From Gammaproteobacteria bacterium (GTDB taxonomy: Bacteria > Pseudomonadota > Gammaproteobacteria > Burkholderiales > Sulfuricellaceae): DNA of 64,000 nucleotides. The notes under the pieces are model-generated. The model saw nothing but the letters and a program-made list of their open reading frames with translations. It was not told the origin of the DNA and did not search any database. Shown one piece after another: positions 44,374-53,833 of this stretch (position 1 is its first letter; every line of letters starts with the position of its first letter). The stretch lies in contig JAHJGO010000011.1 of NCBI GenBank assembly GCA_018824405.1, positions 233,783 through 297,782 on the forward strand, in the 5' to 3' direction. The position numbers and the translations under genes were made by a program.

Positions 44374-45401
44374 TGACACCCAAGGAAGCGCTCACCCGCC
44401 TGATCGAGCAGCGCGAGATTTTTCACGACGAAATGCTGTCGCTGATGCGCCAGATCATGAGCGGGGAAGTGACCCAGGCGCAGATCGCCGCCATCCTGAT
44501 GGGTCTGCGGGTAAAGAAGGAAACGGTGGGTGAAATCTCCGCTGCTGCCCAGGTGATGCGCGAATTCGCCACCAAGGTTCCGGTAAGCAACACCGGGCAT
44601 CTGGTGGATACCTGCGGCACCGGTGGGGATGCGGCACACACCTTCAACATCTCCACCACGGCTGCTTTTGTCGCTGCCGCCGCCGGGGCGCGCGTGGCCA
44701 AACACGGCGGGCGCTCGGTGTCGTCCACCTGCGGCTCCGCCGACGTGCTGGAGGCCCTGGGCGTCAACCTCAACCTCACCCCGGAGCAGGTCGGCCAGAG
44801 TATTGACGAAATCGGCATCGGCTTCATGTTCGCGCCCAACTTCCATGGCGCCATGAAGTACGCCGCGCCGGTGCGGCGAGAGCTCGGGGTGCGCACGATT
44901 TTCAACGTGCTGGGACCGCTCACCAACCCGGCCGGGGCCAGCAACCAGGTCATGGGCGTGTTTCACCCTGATCTGGTCGGTATCCAGGCGCGCGTACTGC
45001 AGCGCCTGGGCAGCAGCCACGTGATGGCAGTACATGGCTCTGATGGCCTGGACGAGATCACTCTGTCCGGTGAAACGCTGGTGGCCGAGCTGAAAAACGG
45101 CGAAATCGGCGAATATACTTTGCAGCCACGCGAATTTGGCTTCGAGACCTGCGACCTGGAATCCCTGAAAGTGTGGGATGCGACTCAGGCAAAGGACATG
45201 CTGCTTGGCGTACTCGACAATCTCCCCGGCCCGGCGCGCGACATCGTGCAACTCAACGCCGGCGCAGCCATTTATGTGGCAGGGTGCGCGGCAAGTCTGG
45301 CAGAAGGCATCGAGGCGGCGCGTAAAGCGATCGAAAGCGGCGCGGCGCGCGAAAAATTGCGCCAGCTGGTAGAAGTTTCCAACCGATTCAAGGGAGCATG
45401 A
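44370..45401 (+). CDS. trpD: Anthranilate phosphoribosyltransferase
   Basis: A 343-residue enzyme that transfers phosphoribose to anthranilate. The signature [54 protein letters not shown] (PRPP and Mg sites) and [35 protein letters not shown] are complete. It is coupled to trpG by a 4-base overlap and trpC begins 3 bases after the stop. Confidence 0.96.
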   Translation: MMTPKEALTRLIEQREIFHDEMLSLMRQIMSGEVTQAQIAAILMGLRVKKETVGEISAAAQVMREFATKVPVSNTGHLVDTCGTGGDAAHTFNISTTAAFVAAAAGARVAKHGGRSVSSTCGSADVLEALGVNLNLTPEQVGQSIDEIGIGFMFAPNFHGAMKYAAPVRRELGVRTIFNVLGPLTNPAGASNQVMGVFHPDLVGIQARVLQRLGSSHVMAVHGSDGLDEITLSGETLVAELKNGEIGEYTLQPREFGFETCDLESLKVWDATQAKDMLLGVLDNLPGPARDIVQLNAGAAIYVAGCAASLAEGIEAARKAIESGAAREKLRQLVEVSNRFKGA

Positions 45402-45404
45402 GCC

Positions 45405-46193
45405 ATGTCCGATATTCTGAATAAAATAATCGCGGTCAAGGAAGTTGAAGTCGCCCGTGCGGTGGAAAAGAAACCCTATGCCGCCATCCGTGCCGAAGCC
45501 GAGGCGATGCCGCCAACTCGTGATTTTGTCGCTGCCATGCGTGGAAAAATTGCCGCAGGAAAATCAGCAGTGATTGCCGAAATCAAGAAAGCCAGCCCGT
45601 CCAGGGGCGTGATCCGGGAAGACTTCGACCCTGCGGCGATTGCCAGGAGCTATGAACAGCATGGCGCAGCATGCCTGTCAGTGCTCACAGACACCCAGTT
45701 CTTCAAGGGCAGCAAGAACGACCTGATCGAAGCGCGCGACGCCTGCAAATTGCCGGTGCTGCGCAAGGATTTCATGATCGACCCCTACCAGATCTGCCGC
45801 GCCCGCACCATCGGGGCCGACTGCATCCTGCTCATCGTGGCGGCGCTCGACCTGCCGCGCATGCAGGAGCTGGAAGCTGTGGCTAATGAACTGGGTATGG
45901 CGGTGCTGGTGGAGTCGCACGATGCCGCCGAACTGGAGCTGGCGCTGCAACTCAAGACCCCGCTGATCGGTATCAACAACCGCAACCTGCGGACTTTCGA
46001 AACACGGCTCGAAACCACGCTGGAACTGTTGCCGCAGATTCCTCAGGACCGTATCGTGATTACAGAAAGCGGCATCCTCAAGCCGGAAGACGTGGAGCGC
46101 ATGCGTCAGAGCAGCGTTAATACCTTCCTGGTCGGCGAGGCATTCATGCGCGCCGAAGATCCGGGGGTGGAGCTGGCGCGGCTGTTTGGGTAG
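45405..46193 (+). CDS. trpC: Indole-3-glycerol phosphate synthase
   Basis: A 262-residue TIM-barrel enzyme making indole-3-glycerol phosphate. Conserved blocks: [88 protein letters not shown] and [14 protein letters not shown]. It ends the trpGDC cluster. The 260 bases after it contain no gene or repeat that I can see. Confidence 0.96.
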   Translation: MSDILNKIIAVKEVEVARAVEKKPYAAIRAEAEAMPPTRDFVAAMRGKIAAGKSAVIAEIKKASPSRGVIREDFDPAAIARSYEQHGAACLSVLTDTQFFKGSKNDLIEARDACKLPVLRKDFMIDPYQICRARTIGADCILLIVAALDLPRMQELEAVANELGMAVLVESHDAAELELALQLKTPLIGINNRNLRTFETRLETTLELLPQIPQDRIVITESGILKPEDVERMRQSSVNTFLVGEAFMRAEDPGVELARLFG

Positions 46194-46453
46194 GCGGGGC
46201 CGCCCTGCCTCCCGGGGCAATCAAATACCCCGCGAAGCGCTCAAAACCATCCTCTTGTGGTTGCAGTGTGCCATGAGGAGTCGCTCATCATCCCCCCATA
46301 GCAGTTCACTCGATACGTGCCTGGAAGGTCGAGGCTGTAAATTTCCATCTTAATTAAGGCCGCCCGGATTTTGGTGCCACATCATATATCCTTACCTTCT
46401 AACAGGGCTTGCAGGCATAGACTGGAGCTTCAAGTCAGCGTTGTCACCGTCGC

Positions 46454-49168
46454 TCATCGATCATTTCGCCCGGCTACCTCCTGCCGCTGAAACAACAGTC
46501 GCGCACCTGATTTGTACGTTTCCTCCAGCAACAGCACCGAGGACGCTACCATTGCCGCCAGACCCCAGTCGGCCAGGCTGAGGTCAGTAGTACTGAAGAT
46601 TTCCTGCGCCGGGCTCCAGTGCACCACCACGACCTGCAATCCCACCACCCCTAGCAGAGCCATCCAAAGCTTGCCGTTGGCGAAGAACTGGCGGTTGAAA
46701 GCGGTGCCGGTTTCATTACGGGCGTTGAACACATTGAAGAACTGGAACAGCACGAAGGTGGTAAAAGCCAGCGTCAAGGCGTGTTCAATTCCGCCCGACG
46801 ATAACCCGTACGCAAATACCCCGACGGTCCCCGCCGCCATGATGGTGCCATAGGCCAACAGGCGCCAGAAACGCGGCAGGGTCAGAATGCGCGCCTCGGC
46901 TCTTCTGGGTGACTCCTCCATGATTCCCGGGCGTGCCGGTTCCAGCCCCAGAGTCATGGCGGGCGGGCCGTCCATGATGATGTTGATCCACAGGATCTGA
47001 ATTGCGGTGAACGGGGTGGGCAGGCTCAGTAACTGCGCGCCGAGCACGGTGAAAATGGCGCCGACGTTGGTGGAAAGCTGGAAGCGCACGAACTTGACGA
47101 TGTTGTCGTAGATGGTGCGGCCTTCCTTGACCGCGCCGACGATGGTGGCAAAGTTGTCGTCGGTGAGCACCATGGTGGCGGCTTCCTTGGTCACCTCGGT
47201 GCCGGTGATGCCCATCGCCACGCCGATGTCGGCGTTCTTCAGCGCCGGAGCATCGTTGACGCCGTCGCCGGTCATCGCAACGACATGGCCCCGCGCCTTC
47301 AGCGCCTGGACGATCTTGACCTTGTGCTCAGGAGCGACGCGGGCGAACACCGCAGTTTCCTCGACATGGCGTGAAAGCTCGGCGACGTCGATGCTGTCGA
47401 GCTCGGCACCGCTCAGTACCGCGCCTTCCAGGCCCAGCTCGCGGGCGATTGCGGTGGCGGTGATGGCGTGGTCGCCAGTGATCATCTTGACCTGGATGCC
47501 AGCCATCTTGCACAGGCGAATCGCGTCCCGCGCCTCTGGGCGCGGCGGGTCGATGATGCCGACCAGGCCGATCAGGGTCAGCTCCTCTGCCCAGGCCATC
47601 AGGTCGCCGCCGGGGTCGAAGTCGTTCGCTGGAATATCGCGGCTGGCCACTGCCAGCACGCGCATCGCCTCACTGGCAAGACGGGCATTTTCAGATTCAA
47701 AAGCGGTGCGAATTTCGGCACCCATCCGTTCTTCGCCGTTCGCGTCAAGATGGCGTTCGGCACGCGCCATGATCACGTCGGGCGCACCCTTCACCAGCAT
47801 GCGCACCCACTCGCCGTCATGATGGAAGGTGGCCATAAACTTGTGTTCCGAGTCGAAAGGGATTTCGGCGATGCGCGGGCGGCGCTCGGCCAGATTGTCC
47901 GGATCGATGCCGCCTTTCAGGGCGAGCGCCAGCAGCGCGCCCTCGGTGGGGTCGCCAATCAATTCACCATCGCGGATGCGACTTTCATTGCACAGCGCAG
48001 CGGGCGCCAGCAGTGGCAGAAAATACTGTTCCTCCCCCTTCAATGGGAGGGGGAAATGCACTTCGGCAGTAATTTCGCCGATTCCGGCATAACCCTCGCC
48101 CGAAACCATAAAACGCCTTCCTCGGTAGAACAGCTGGCGCGCGGTCATCTGGTTGAGGGTCAGGGTGCCGGTCTTGTCGGAGCAGATCACCGAGGTCGAG
48201 CCCAGGGTTTCCACCGCCGAGAGTTTCTTGACGATGGCACGGTTCTTCGCCATGCGGTGCATGCCGATGGCCAGCGTCACTGTCACCACCGCCGGCAACC
48301 CCTCTGGAATGGCGGCCACTGCCAGGGCGATGGAAGTCATGATGGTCTGTACCAGCGGGTCGCCGCGCAGAATGCCGAGCATGAAAATCAGCGTCACCAC
48401 CACCCCGGCGATGATGGCGAGGCGCTTGCCCAGTCCGTCGAGCTGGTTTTGCAGCGGAGTGAGGCTTTCCTCGGCCGCTTCCAGCAGGCCGGTGATGCGC
48501 CCCATCTCGGTTTCCATGCTGGTGGCGCTGACCAGCGCCTCGATCCGACCGCGGGTGACGACGGTGTTCATGAACACCATGTTGCAGCGCTCGGCCAGGG
48601 GGTATTCTTCCGGCGCTAGCGCTTCGGCGAGCTTGCCCACGGCATGGGACTCGCCGGTCAGGGCTGCTTCCGCCACCTCGGCGTTGTGTGCCGCCAGCAC
48701 CCGGCCATCGGCGGGAATCCGGTCGCCCGCCTCGAGCAGCACGATGTCGCCTGGAACCAGAGTTTCGGCTGCAATTTCCAGCACCTCGCCGCCGCGCCGC
48801 ACCCGGGCACGCTGCGCCAGCATTTTCTTGAGCGCCGCCAGCGTGGCCTCGGCACGGAATTCCTGGTAAAAACCGAGGCAGGCGTTGAACACGATGACAA
48901 CCAGAATCACCACTGCGTCCTTGAGGTCGCCAATGGCACCCGCCAGAATCGCGGCGCCGAACAGCACGATCACCAGCAGATCCTTGAACTGGTCGAGGAA
49001 TTTCATCCAGGCAGGGCGCGGCGGCTTTTCCCGTAGCCGGTTGGGGCCAAAGCGTTCCAGTCGCTGCCGCGCTTCGGTTTCGGTCAGGCCCTGGAGGGAG
49101 GCGTCCAGACGGGATAGTGCTTCTTCGCCTGAAACCAGCCAGAACGGTTGTTGTTCGGTGTCCGGCAT
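46454..49168 (-). CDS. P-type Ca2+-transporting ATPase (type IIA, SERCA/PMR1-like)
   Basis: A 904-residue ATPase from the ATG at 49168 (AAGGAG 8 bases upstream). All P-type signatures occur: ICSDKTGTLT (phosphorylated Asp), AIPEGLPAVV in M4 (ion site), VKGAPDVIMARA, MITGDH and MTGDGVNDAPALKNADIGVAMG. The IPEGL motif and ten-helix layout fit calcium (or manganese) export. Near residue 370 the nucleotide-binding domain contains HFPLPLKGEEQYF, encoded by a palindrome at 48031-48053. Next to it lie an antiporter remnant and a universal stress protein. Confidence 0.9.
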   Translation of the reverse strand: MPDTEQQPFWLVSGEEALSRLDASLQGLTETEARQRLERFGPNRLREKPPRPAWMKFLDQFKDLLVIVLFGAAILAGAIGDLKDAVVILVVIVFNACLGFYQEFRAEATLAALKKMLAQRARVRRGGEVLEIAAETLVPGDIVLLEAGDRIPADGRVLAAHNAEVAEAALTGESHAVGKLAEALAPEEYPLAERCNMVFMNTVVTRGRIEALVSATSMETEMGRITGLLEAAEESLTPLQNQLDGLGKRLAIIAGVVVTLIFMLGILRGDPLVQTIMTSIALAVAAIPEGLPAVVTVTLAIGMHRMAKNRAIVKKLSAVETLGSTSVICSDKTGTLTLNQMTARQLFYRGRRFMVSGEGYAGIGEITAEVHFPLPLKGEEQYFLPLLAPAALCNESRIRDGELIGDPTEGALLALALKGGIDPDNLAERRPRIAEIPFDSEHKFMATFHHDGEWVRMLVKGAPDVIMARAERHLDANGEERMGAEIRTAFESENARLASEAMRVLAVASRDIPANDFDPGGDLMAWAEELTLIGLVGIIDPPRPEARDAIRLCKMAGIQVKMITGDHAITATAIARELGLEGAVLSGAELDSIDVAELSRHVEETAVFARVAPEHKVKIVQALKARGHVVAMTGDGVNDAPALKNADIGVAMGITGTEVTKEAATMVLTDDNFATIVGAVKEGRTIYDNIVKFVRFQLSTNVGAIFTVLGAQLLSLPTPFTAIQILWINIIMDGPPAMTLGLEPARPGIMEESPRRAEARILTLPRFWRLLAYGTIMAAGTVGVFAYGLSSGGIEHALTLAFTTFVLFQFFNVFNARNETGTAFNRQFFANGKLWMALLGVVGLQVVVVHWSPAQEIFSTTDLSLADWGLAAMVASSVLLLEETYKSGARLLFQRQEVAGRNDR
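48031..48053. repeat. Palindromic sequence inside the P-type ATPase gene
   Basis: CCTCCC (48031-48036) / GGGAGG (48045-48050) and CCCCC/GGGGG form a hairpin like that of the metH insertion. The translated product FPLPLKGEE resembles common translated REP units. It lies in a variable loop of the N-domain. Confidence 0.45.
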
Positions 49169-49183
49169 GGAGGTCTCCTTGAA

Positions 49184-49202
49184 GCGTGTTAACACGCCCT
49201 AG
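49184..49202. repeat. Palindrome and second copy of the GTGTTAACACGCCCTAG motif
   Basis: GCGTGTTAACACGC (49184-49197) is a perfect 14-bp palindrome just upstream of the ATPase ribosome site. The overlapping 17-mer at 49186-49202 differs by one base from the sequence at 34007-34023. Confidence 0.5.
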
Positions 49203-49384
49203 TAAAGCGCGAAACTGTTAATCAGATAAATCACCACCAGCGCCAGCCCGACCCATGACCCCGACAGCCCGGTCTTCTCGGCGATCACGTCGCCGTAGCC
49301 GGAAAGATAGTAGCCCGCCACCACGATTACTGCGGAGACGAAGTCGAACAACAGCCAGATTTGCAGGAGGGGGGCATCATGGGC
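49199..49384 (-). pseudogene. Internally deleted sodium/calcium antiporter remnant
   Basis: The frame after the uspA stop reads LLQIWLLFDFVSAVIVVAGYYLSGYGDVIAEKTGLSGSWVGLALV and then IYLINSFALY before a TAG. The first part matches the beginning of bacterial sodium:calcium antiporters (helix, then GDVIAEKTGLxGSWxG), and the end resembles the final helix of such proteins. No start codon is in place, and several hundred residues are missing in between. It is a relic, placed between the stress protein and the calcium-type ATPase. Confidence 0.6.
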
Positions 49385-49810
49385 TCATTTGACCAGCGTC
49401 ACCGGAATGTGCGCCAGGTGGATCACCTTGGTTGCCACCGAACCGAGTACCAGATTGGCAACCGTACCCATGCCCCGCGTCCCCATGACGATCATGTCGC
49501 ATTGTTCCTGTGTCGCGTGCTGAACTGCGGTTTCCGCGATCTCCCCCTCGACCAGTTCCAGCGTGTAGGGAATCCCCGCCTCGTCGAGCAGGTTGCAGGC
49601 GGAACGGGCGGCGTCCTTTCCCGCCTTGTGTGTCCAGGCGTCGACCACCTCCTGCCGGGGCTTCAGCAGGGCTTCGATATACAGAAACGGCGGTTGCACG
49701 TTCATCACGCGGACATCCATTTCCCCGCAGTGCCCGGCCATCGCAATCAGATGTCGCACCGCGCGGTCAGAGTTTTCCGAGCCGTCCACCGGCAGCAGGA
49801 TTCTAAGCAT
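49385..49810 (-). CDS. Universal stress protein (UspA family)
   Basis: A 141-residue protein from the ATG at 49810 (GGAGG six bases upstream). One USP domain: MLRILLPVDGSENSDRAVRHLIAMAG at the start and the ATP-binding signature MGTRGMGTVANLVLGSVATKVIHLAHIPVTLVK at the end. Such proteins bind ATP and respond to stress. Its stop is followed directly in the same frame by the antiporter remnant. Confidence 0.9.
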   Translation of the reverse strand: MLRILLPVDGSENSDRAVRHLIAMAGHCGEMDVRVMNVQPPFLYIEALLKPRQEVVDAWTHKAGKDAARSACNLLDEAGIPYTLELVEGEIAETAVQHATQEQCDMIVMGTRGMGTVANLVLGSVATKVIHLAHIPVTLVK

Positions 49811-49970
49811 ATGCCCTCCCATTCACTGGTCTATTTTTTCAACTGATGCGCATACTATAAAAAAACATGGGTCATGCCCGTTGTCCCGGACAATCGGCTT
49901 TCCTGTAAACAACTTTAGCCTCTACGCGACAGCAACGACAGCACGAACAAGGGCATGAAACAGAACCTTA

Positions 49971-50846
49971 TCAAGCCGGATCATCCTGCTGTGGCTGGAT
50001 GATCTCGTGCAAGATCCTGTTTTTGCCTTTCTGCTTCGCGCCATACATCAGCCTGTCCGCTTGCTTCATCACTGCGTCGATGCTCTTCGGGGGTGTCATG
50101 AACGTGGCCACGCCAAAGCTGCCCGTGACCGGCCAGCCCCCATTTTGCATGCTGTGCGCCAGTTGCTGTTGCAGCTTGGCGGCAATTGCCCCGGCCGCTT
50201 CGCGCCCCGTCTCCGGCAGCAGCATCACGAACTCGTCCCCGCCGAGCCGCCCGGCGACATCCGTCGCGCGGATATTGTTTTGTAGCGTCTCGGCGACCGT
50301 GCTCAACACCCTGTCTCCGGCCTCATGGCCATCGAGATCGTTGACCGTTTTGAAATTATCCAGGTCCAGCAAGATAACGGTAAGCGGATGCCGGTAACGT
50401 TGTGCCCGCACGATCTCGGCAGCAACCTGCTCATAGAAGGCCAGCCGGTTCGGCAATTGCGTAAGCAAATCGACCCGGGCCAGGGCAGACTCGCGTTCAT
50501 GCGCCCTTTTCAGCCGGTCAACCAGCACAATGACCAGTGCAAACACGCTCAGCCTGACGGCATCATTGACAATCAACGCCTGAAAATCGGCACCATGGCG
50601 CTTCGTAAACCAATCCACCGCCATCCATACCATCGCACTGAGTAATGCCGTGAGGAAGCCGGCTTTGATGCTGACGTACCAGCAAACGGCCACCACGGGA
50701 AGCAGGAAGACGATGTGGAATTCGTATTTCGGACCCGTCAGGTAATGGGCGAGCCCGGACAGCAGGATCCACACGATGCTTAATGCAATTAGCCCTATTC
50801 TCTGGCGCCCGTGCGCTTTCCAATTGAGTGCTTTATCGAAATTCAT
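49971..50846 (-). CDS. Membrane GGDEF diguanylate cyclase
   Basis: A 291-residue protein from the ATG at 50846 (15 bases before it an alternative in-frame ATG exists). About four N-terminal helices (IGLIALSIVWILLSGLAHYL; HIVFLLPVVAVCWYVSIKAGFLTALLSAMVWMAV; VRLSVFALVIVLVDRL) form an unassigned sensor, followed by a GGDEF domain with LLTQLPNRLAFY, LLDLDNFKTVND and an intact RLGGDEF at about residue 203. It should make cyclic-di-GMP. It is the third c-di-GMP protein in the window. Confidence 0.9.
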   Translation of the reverse strand: MNFDKALNWKAHGRQRIGLIALSIVWILLSGLAHYLTGPKYEFHIVFLLPVVAVCWYVSIKAGFLTALLSAMVWMAVDWFTKRHGADFQALIVNDAVRLSVFALVIVLVDRLKRAHERESALARVDLLTQLPNRLAFYEQVAAEIVRAQRYRHPLTVILLDLDNFKTVNDLDGHEAGDRVLSTVAETLQNNIRATDVAGRLGGDEFVMLLPETGREAAGAIAAKLQQQLAHSMQNGGWPVTGSFGVATFMTPPKSIDAVMKQADRLMYGAKQKGKNRILHEIIQPQQDDPA

Positions 50847-51084
50847 CGCCGTCGGTTCCAAGTAATCGCCAGGGAAGCTGAAATTGCTTCTTTGTTATGG
50901 TCAAGGCGATGCCGAAAGTGCCAGAGTCGCGTACCGGTTGCCTTGAACTCATATCATTCATCCCTGCGCGACCCACAGTCAGCGTCTCACGCAGTACGAG
51001 TTCAGTCGTACAACGGCACGTCTTCCAGTATATACGGCGCGGCATCGCCCTGCACCACGGCCAGGCGGTATCGAGTCGGGCATC

Positions 51085-53757
51085 TCACAGCCCTTCCTCC
51101 CGCGGCTCAAGCCGCGCCGCTTCCAGGCCGGCCACCGCTTGTTGCAGTGCTTGGGCGAGGCGCTCCGGGGCATCTGCGGCGGTCAGGTCGGGAGCCAGCG
51201 TCCGCGGGTCGATGGCTGCGCCGAAGCGGATGACGATGGGGGTTCTGCGCGGCCAGTGTTTGCCGGTCGGCATGGCGGCGAAGCTGCCGCCGATGTGCAG
51301 CGGGATGACGCGCAAGGGAAAACGCGCCAGCAAGCGACCGACGCCGGGACGAAAATCGTGCAGACGGCCATCCGGGGAGCGCTGTCCCTCGGGGAACCAA
51401 GCCAGGCTGTCGCCCTGCCGGATGGCCGCGGCGGAGAGCGCCAGGGCGGCGCTCGCGCCGCGCTCCGGCTCTACCGGCAGGGTGCGGGCGATGCGGCTGA
51501 GCAAGCGCGTGACCGGGTTGGCGAAGGCGATGCCGGTGTAGCCCGTCCAGCGGGTGCGCGCCACCCGCGCCGGCCCCATGGCGGCGCCCATGATGAAGGG
51601 ATCGAGGAAGCTGGCGTGGTTGGCGACGTAGATGACCTGCTCCCGCGCAGGCAGGTGTTCGCGGCCTTCCACGCGCAGATTAAAGACCGGCCGGGCGAGC
51701 ACTTCCAGGCACCGGACGAAGCCCCAGGCAAGGGCGCGCGCGAGCGCCCCGGTGGGCGCCAGCCAGCGCCGGTCGGTCGCGCTCAGCACCCGTTCGGGCT
51801 GATCCCAGGCGGCAGCGCAGACCTCGCCCGCCCCTGCTTTGTTCATTCCAGCCTCGTTCATTTCGCGCAACAGCTCGCGCACGGTTTCGATGCGGGCGAT
51901 GGCGGCCTCGCCGAGTTCCGCGCCAACTACCCGTTCAAGATCGAGGGCAATATCCAGCCAGGCCAGCGAGTCCACCTGCAGGTCCAGGCGCAGGCTGGTG
52001 TCGGGGGTCAGGCGCTTGGCGGGAAAGCGGCGCTTCAGCCAGTCCCAGGTCTGCTCCGCAGCATGCTGGGCCAGCAGCGCTCTGTCGACCTCCGGCCATT
52101 CCTCCGGCGCCAGGGGTTCGGCCCGCGCGGGCTGGGTCTCGCCGGCGCGGGCCGCCTGCCAGGCTGCGCCCAGCAGATGGCGGCGCAGCTTGCCCAAACG
52201 GGTACGCGGCAAGGGGTCGCGGGTGAGCGCGATTTCGGCGAGGCGCTGATAGGAGGGGAGCCCCGCGCTTACCTCTGCCACCGCATCACGCACGGCGGCG
52301 TCGATATCGGAGTGCCCGGCGCGGCGGATGGCGCCCGGCTCGGGCAGCACCAGGCCGAGCAGGCTGCCGCGGTCTTCCAGCAGGGCGAATTCGCGGATGC
52401 AGGGATGGCGCTGATAGGCTGTCTCCACTTCCTCGGGCTGCACGTTCTCACCGCCGGCGGTGACGATGAGTTCTCTGGCGCGACCGGTGATGAACAGGAA
52501 TCCGCCGGCGTCCAGCCGCCCCAGGTCGCCGGTGCGGAACCAGCCGTCAGCGGTGAAGGCCTCCCGCGTCCTGTCCGGCAGCTTGCGGTAGCCCTTGAAG
52601 ACATTCGGGCCGCGTACCTGGATCTCGCCATCCGCAGCGATGCGTACCGCCACTTCCGGCAGCGGGCGGCCGACGCTGCCGGGGTGGCCCCCGGGCGGGT
52701 TGATGCTGATCAGCGGGGCGGTCTCCGTCAGGCCGTAGCCGATCGCCACCTGCCAGCCCAGGGCGCGGAGTTTAGCCGCCAGCTCCGCTTCCAGCGCCGC
52801 GCCGCCGCAGGCCAGCAGCCGCAGTTGGGGCGCCAGCCTGGCGTGCAGCAGGTGGCCGAACAGCACGCGCCCGGCGTCCAGCCCCAGGCGGTTCAAAGCC
52901 AGCGACAAGGCCATGAAGCCGCGCACCAGGGCGGAGGCGATGCCGCCGCGCGCCGCCACCCGCGCCTCGATGCCGGCCAGCATGGCGGCGTACAGGCGCG
53001 GCACCCCCACCATGACGGTGGCCTCGCCCTCCTTCAGCGCCCGCAGCACCTGCGGGCCGGTGAGCGCCTGCGGCAGGATCAGAGGCAGCCCAAGGGAAAG
53101 CGGCGCCAACAGCCCGAGCACGAAGGGATAGACGTGGTGCAGCGGCAGCGGCAGGGCCACCCGGTCGGAGGGGGTGAGCAGGCCGGTGGCGGCCAGGGCA
53201 TCGAGCTGAAAGGCCAGTTGGGCGTGGGTGAGCGGCACGCCCTTGGGGCGGCCGGTGGTGCCCGAGGTGTAAAACAGGGCGGCCGGGTCGGCTGCGTCCG
53301 ATGGTGGCAGCATGACCTCCCCAATCGCGCGCAGAGCCTGCCAGTTGCGTGCATCGTCCTCGCTCGCATCCAGCAGCACGAGCCGCAGCGCGGGCACCAG
53401 GCGCGCCAACCGCTCCGCGCTGTCGGCTGTGGTAAAGACAAGGCGCGCATCGCTGTCGGCCAGTACATGTGCAAGAACTTCATCGCCCAGTTGCGCGTCC
53501 ACCGGCAGCACGGCGCCGCCGGCGCGGATCACCGCCAACGCCGTGGCGATCCACGCCGGGCTGTCGGGCGCGAACAGGGCCACGGCCGCGCCGCGCTGCA
53601 GGCCGGCCTGGATGAGTCCGCCCGCCAGCGCCTCGACGTGGCTGGCGAGTTCGGCGTAACTCCATGTGAGGGTGCCTTCGGCGCCAATCGCCAGGATGGC
53701 GGGGCGCTGGCCAAAGCCGGCGAGGCCGGCGATGACGGGATCAAGGCTTGTGCTCAT
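51085..53757 (-). CDS. AMP-binding / acyl carrier / PlsC acyltransferase fusion
   Basis: An 890-residue three-module protein. Residues 1-520: acyl-adenylating domain (AALFYTSGTTGRPKGVPLTHAQ at about 165, YGLTETAPL, WFRTGDLGRLDAGGFLFITGR). Residues 565-640: carrier domain with the phosphopantetheine Ser in LQVDSLAWLD (about 595). Residues 680-890: PlsC acyltransferase with NHASFLDPF at about 710 and FPEGQRSPDGRLHDFRPG. It resembles a bifunctional Aas (acyl-ACP synthetase plus 2-acyl-GPE acyltransferase) with an in-built carrier, so it could load a fatty acid and transfer it directly to a lysophospholipid. Its composition is far richer in GC than the neighbours, which suggests transfer. Confidence 0.82.
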   Translation of the reverse strand: MSTSLDPVIAGLAGFGQRPAILAIGAEGTLTWSYAELASHVEALAGGLIQAGLQRGAAVALFAPDSPAWIATALAVIRAGGAVLPVDAQLGDEVLAHVLADSDARLVFTTADSAERLARLVPALRLVLLDASEDDARNWQALRAIGEVMLPPSDAADPAALFYTSGTTGRPKGVPLTHAQLAFQLDALAATGLLTPSDRVALPLPLHHVYPFVLGLLAPLSLGLPLILPQALTGPQVLRALKEGEATVMVGVPRLYAAMLAGIEARVAARGGIASALVRGFMALSLALNRLGLDAGRVLFGHLLHARLAPQLRLLACGGAALEAELAAKLRALGWQVAIGYGLTETAPLISINPPGGHPGSVGRPLPEVAVRIAADGEIQVRGPNVFKGYRKLPDRTREAFTADGWFRTGDLGRLDAGGFLFITGRARELIVTAGGENVQPEEVETAYQRHPCIREFALLEDRGSLLGLVLPEPGAIRRAGHSDIDAAVRDAVAEVSAGLPSYQRLAEIALTRDPLPRTRLGKLRRHLLGAAWQAARAGETQPARAEPLAPEEWPEVDRALLAQHAAEQTWDWLKRRFPAKRLTPDTSLRLDLQVDSLAWLDIALDLERVVGAELGEAAIARIETVRELLREMNEAGMNKAGAGEVCAAAWDQPERVLSATDRRWLAPTGALARALAWGFVRCLEVLARPVFNLRVEGREHLPAREQVIYVANHASFLDPFIMGAAMGPARVARTRWTGYTGIAFANPVTRLLSRIARTLPVEPERGASAALALSAAAIRQGDSLAWFPEGQRSPDGRLHDFRPGVGRLLARFPLRVIPLHIGGSFAAMPTGKHWPRRTPIVIRFGAAIDPRTLAPDLTAADAPERLAQALQQAVAGLEAARLEPREEGL

Positions 53758-53833
53758 AACCAGGGCCTCTTGCCGACGGGAGTATGAGACAAGGGCGTCT
53801 CTGTGTCATTCTGCATGGGGAAAAGCATGTTCA

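Noticed and set aside
50833-51045. A 70-codon minus-strand frame between the GGDEF gene and the acyl fusion gene
   Set aside because: No family resemblance and no ribosome site. A second short frame (GTG near 51086, about 28 codons ending VPLYD) overlaps the fusion gene stop but is also unsupported.
51139-53787. An 882-codon open frame on the plus strand
   Set aside because: It is antisense to the acyl-ligase/ACP/PlsC gene; high GC at codon third positions removes stops. The product is low-complexity (G, A, R, Q, H rich) with no domain.
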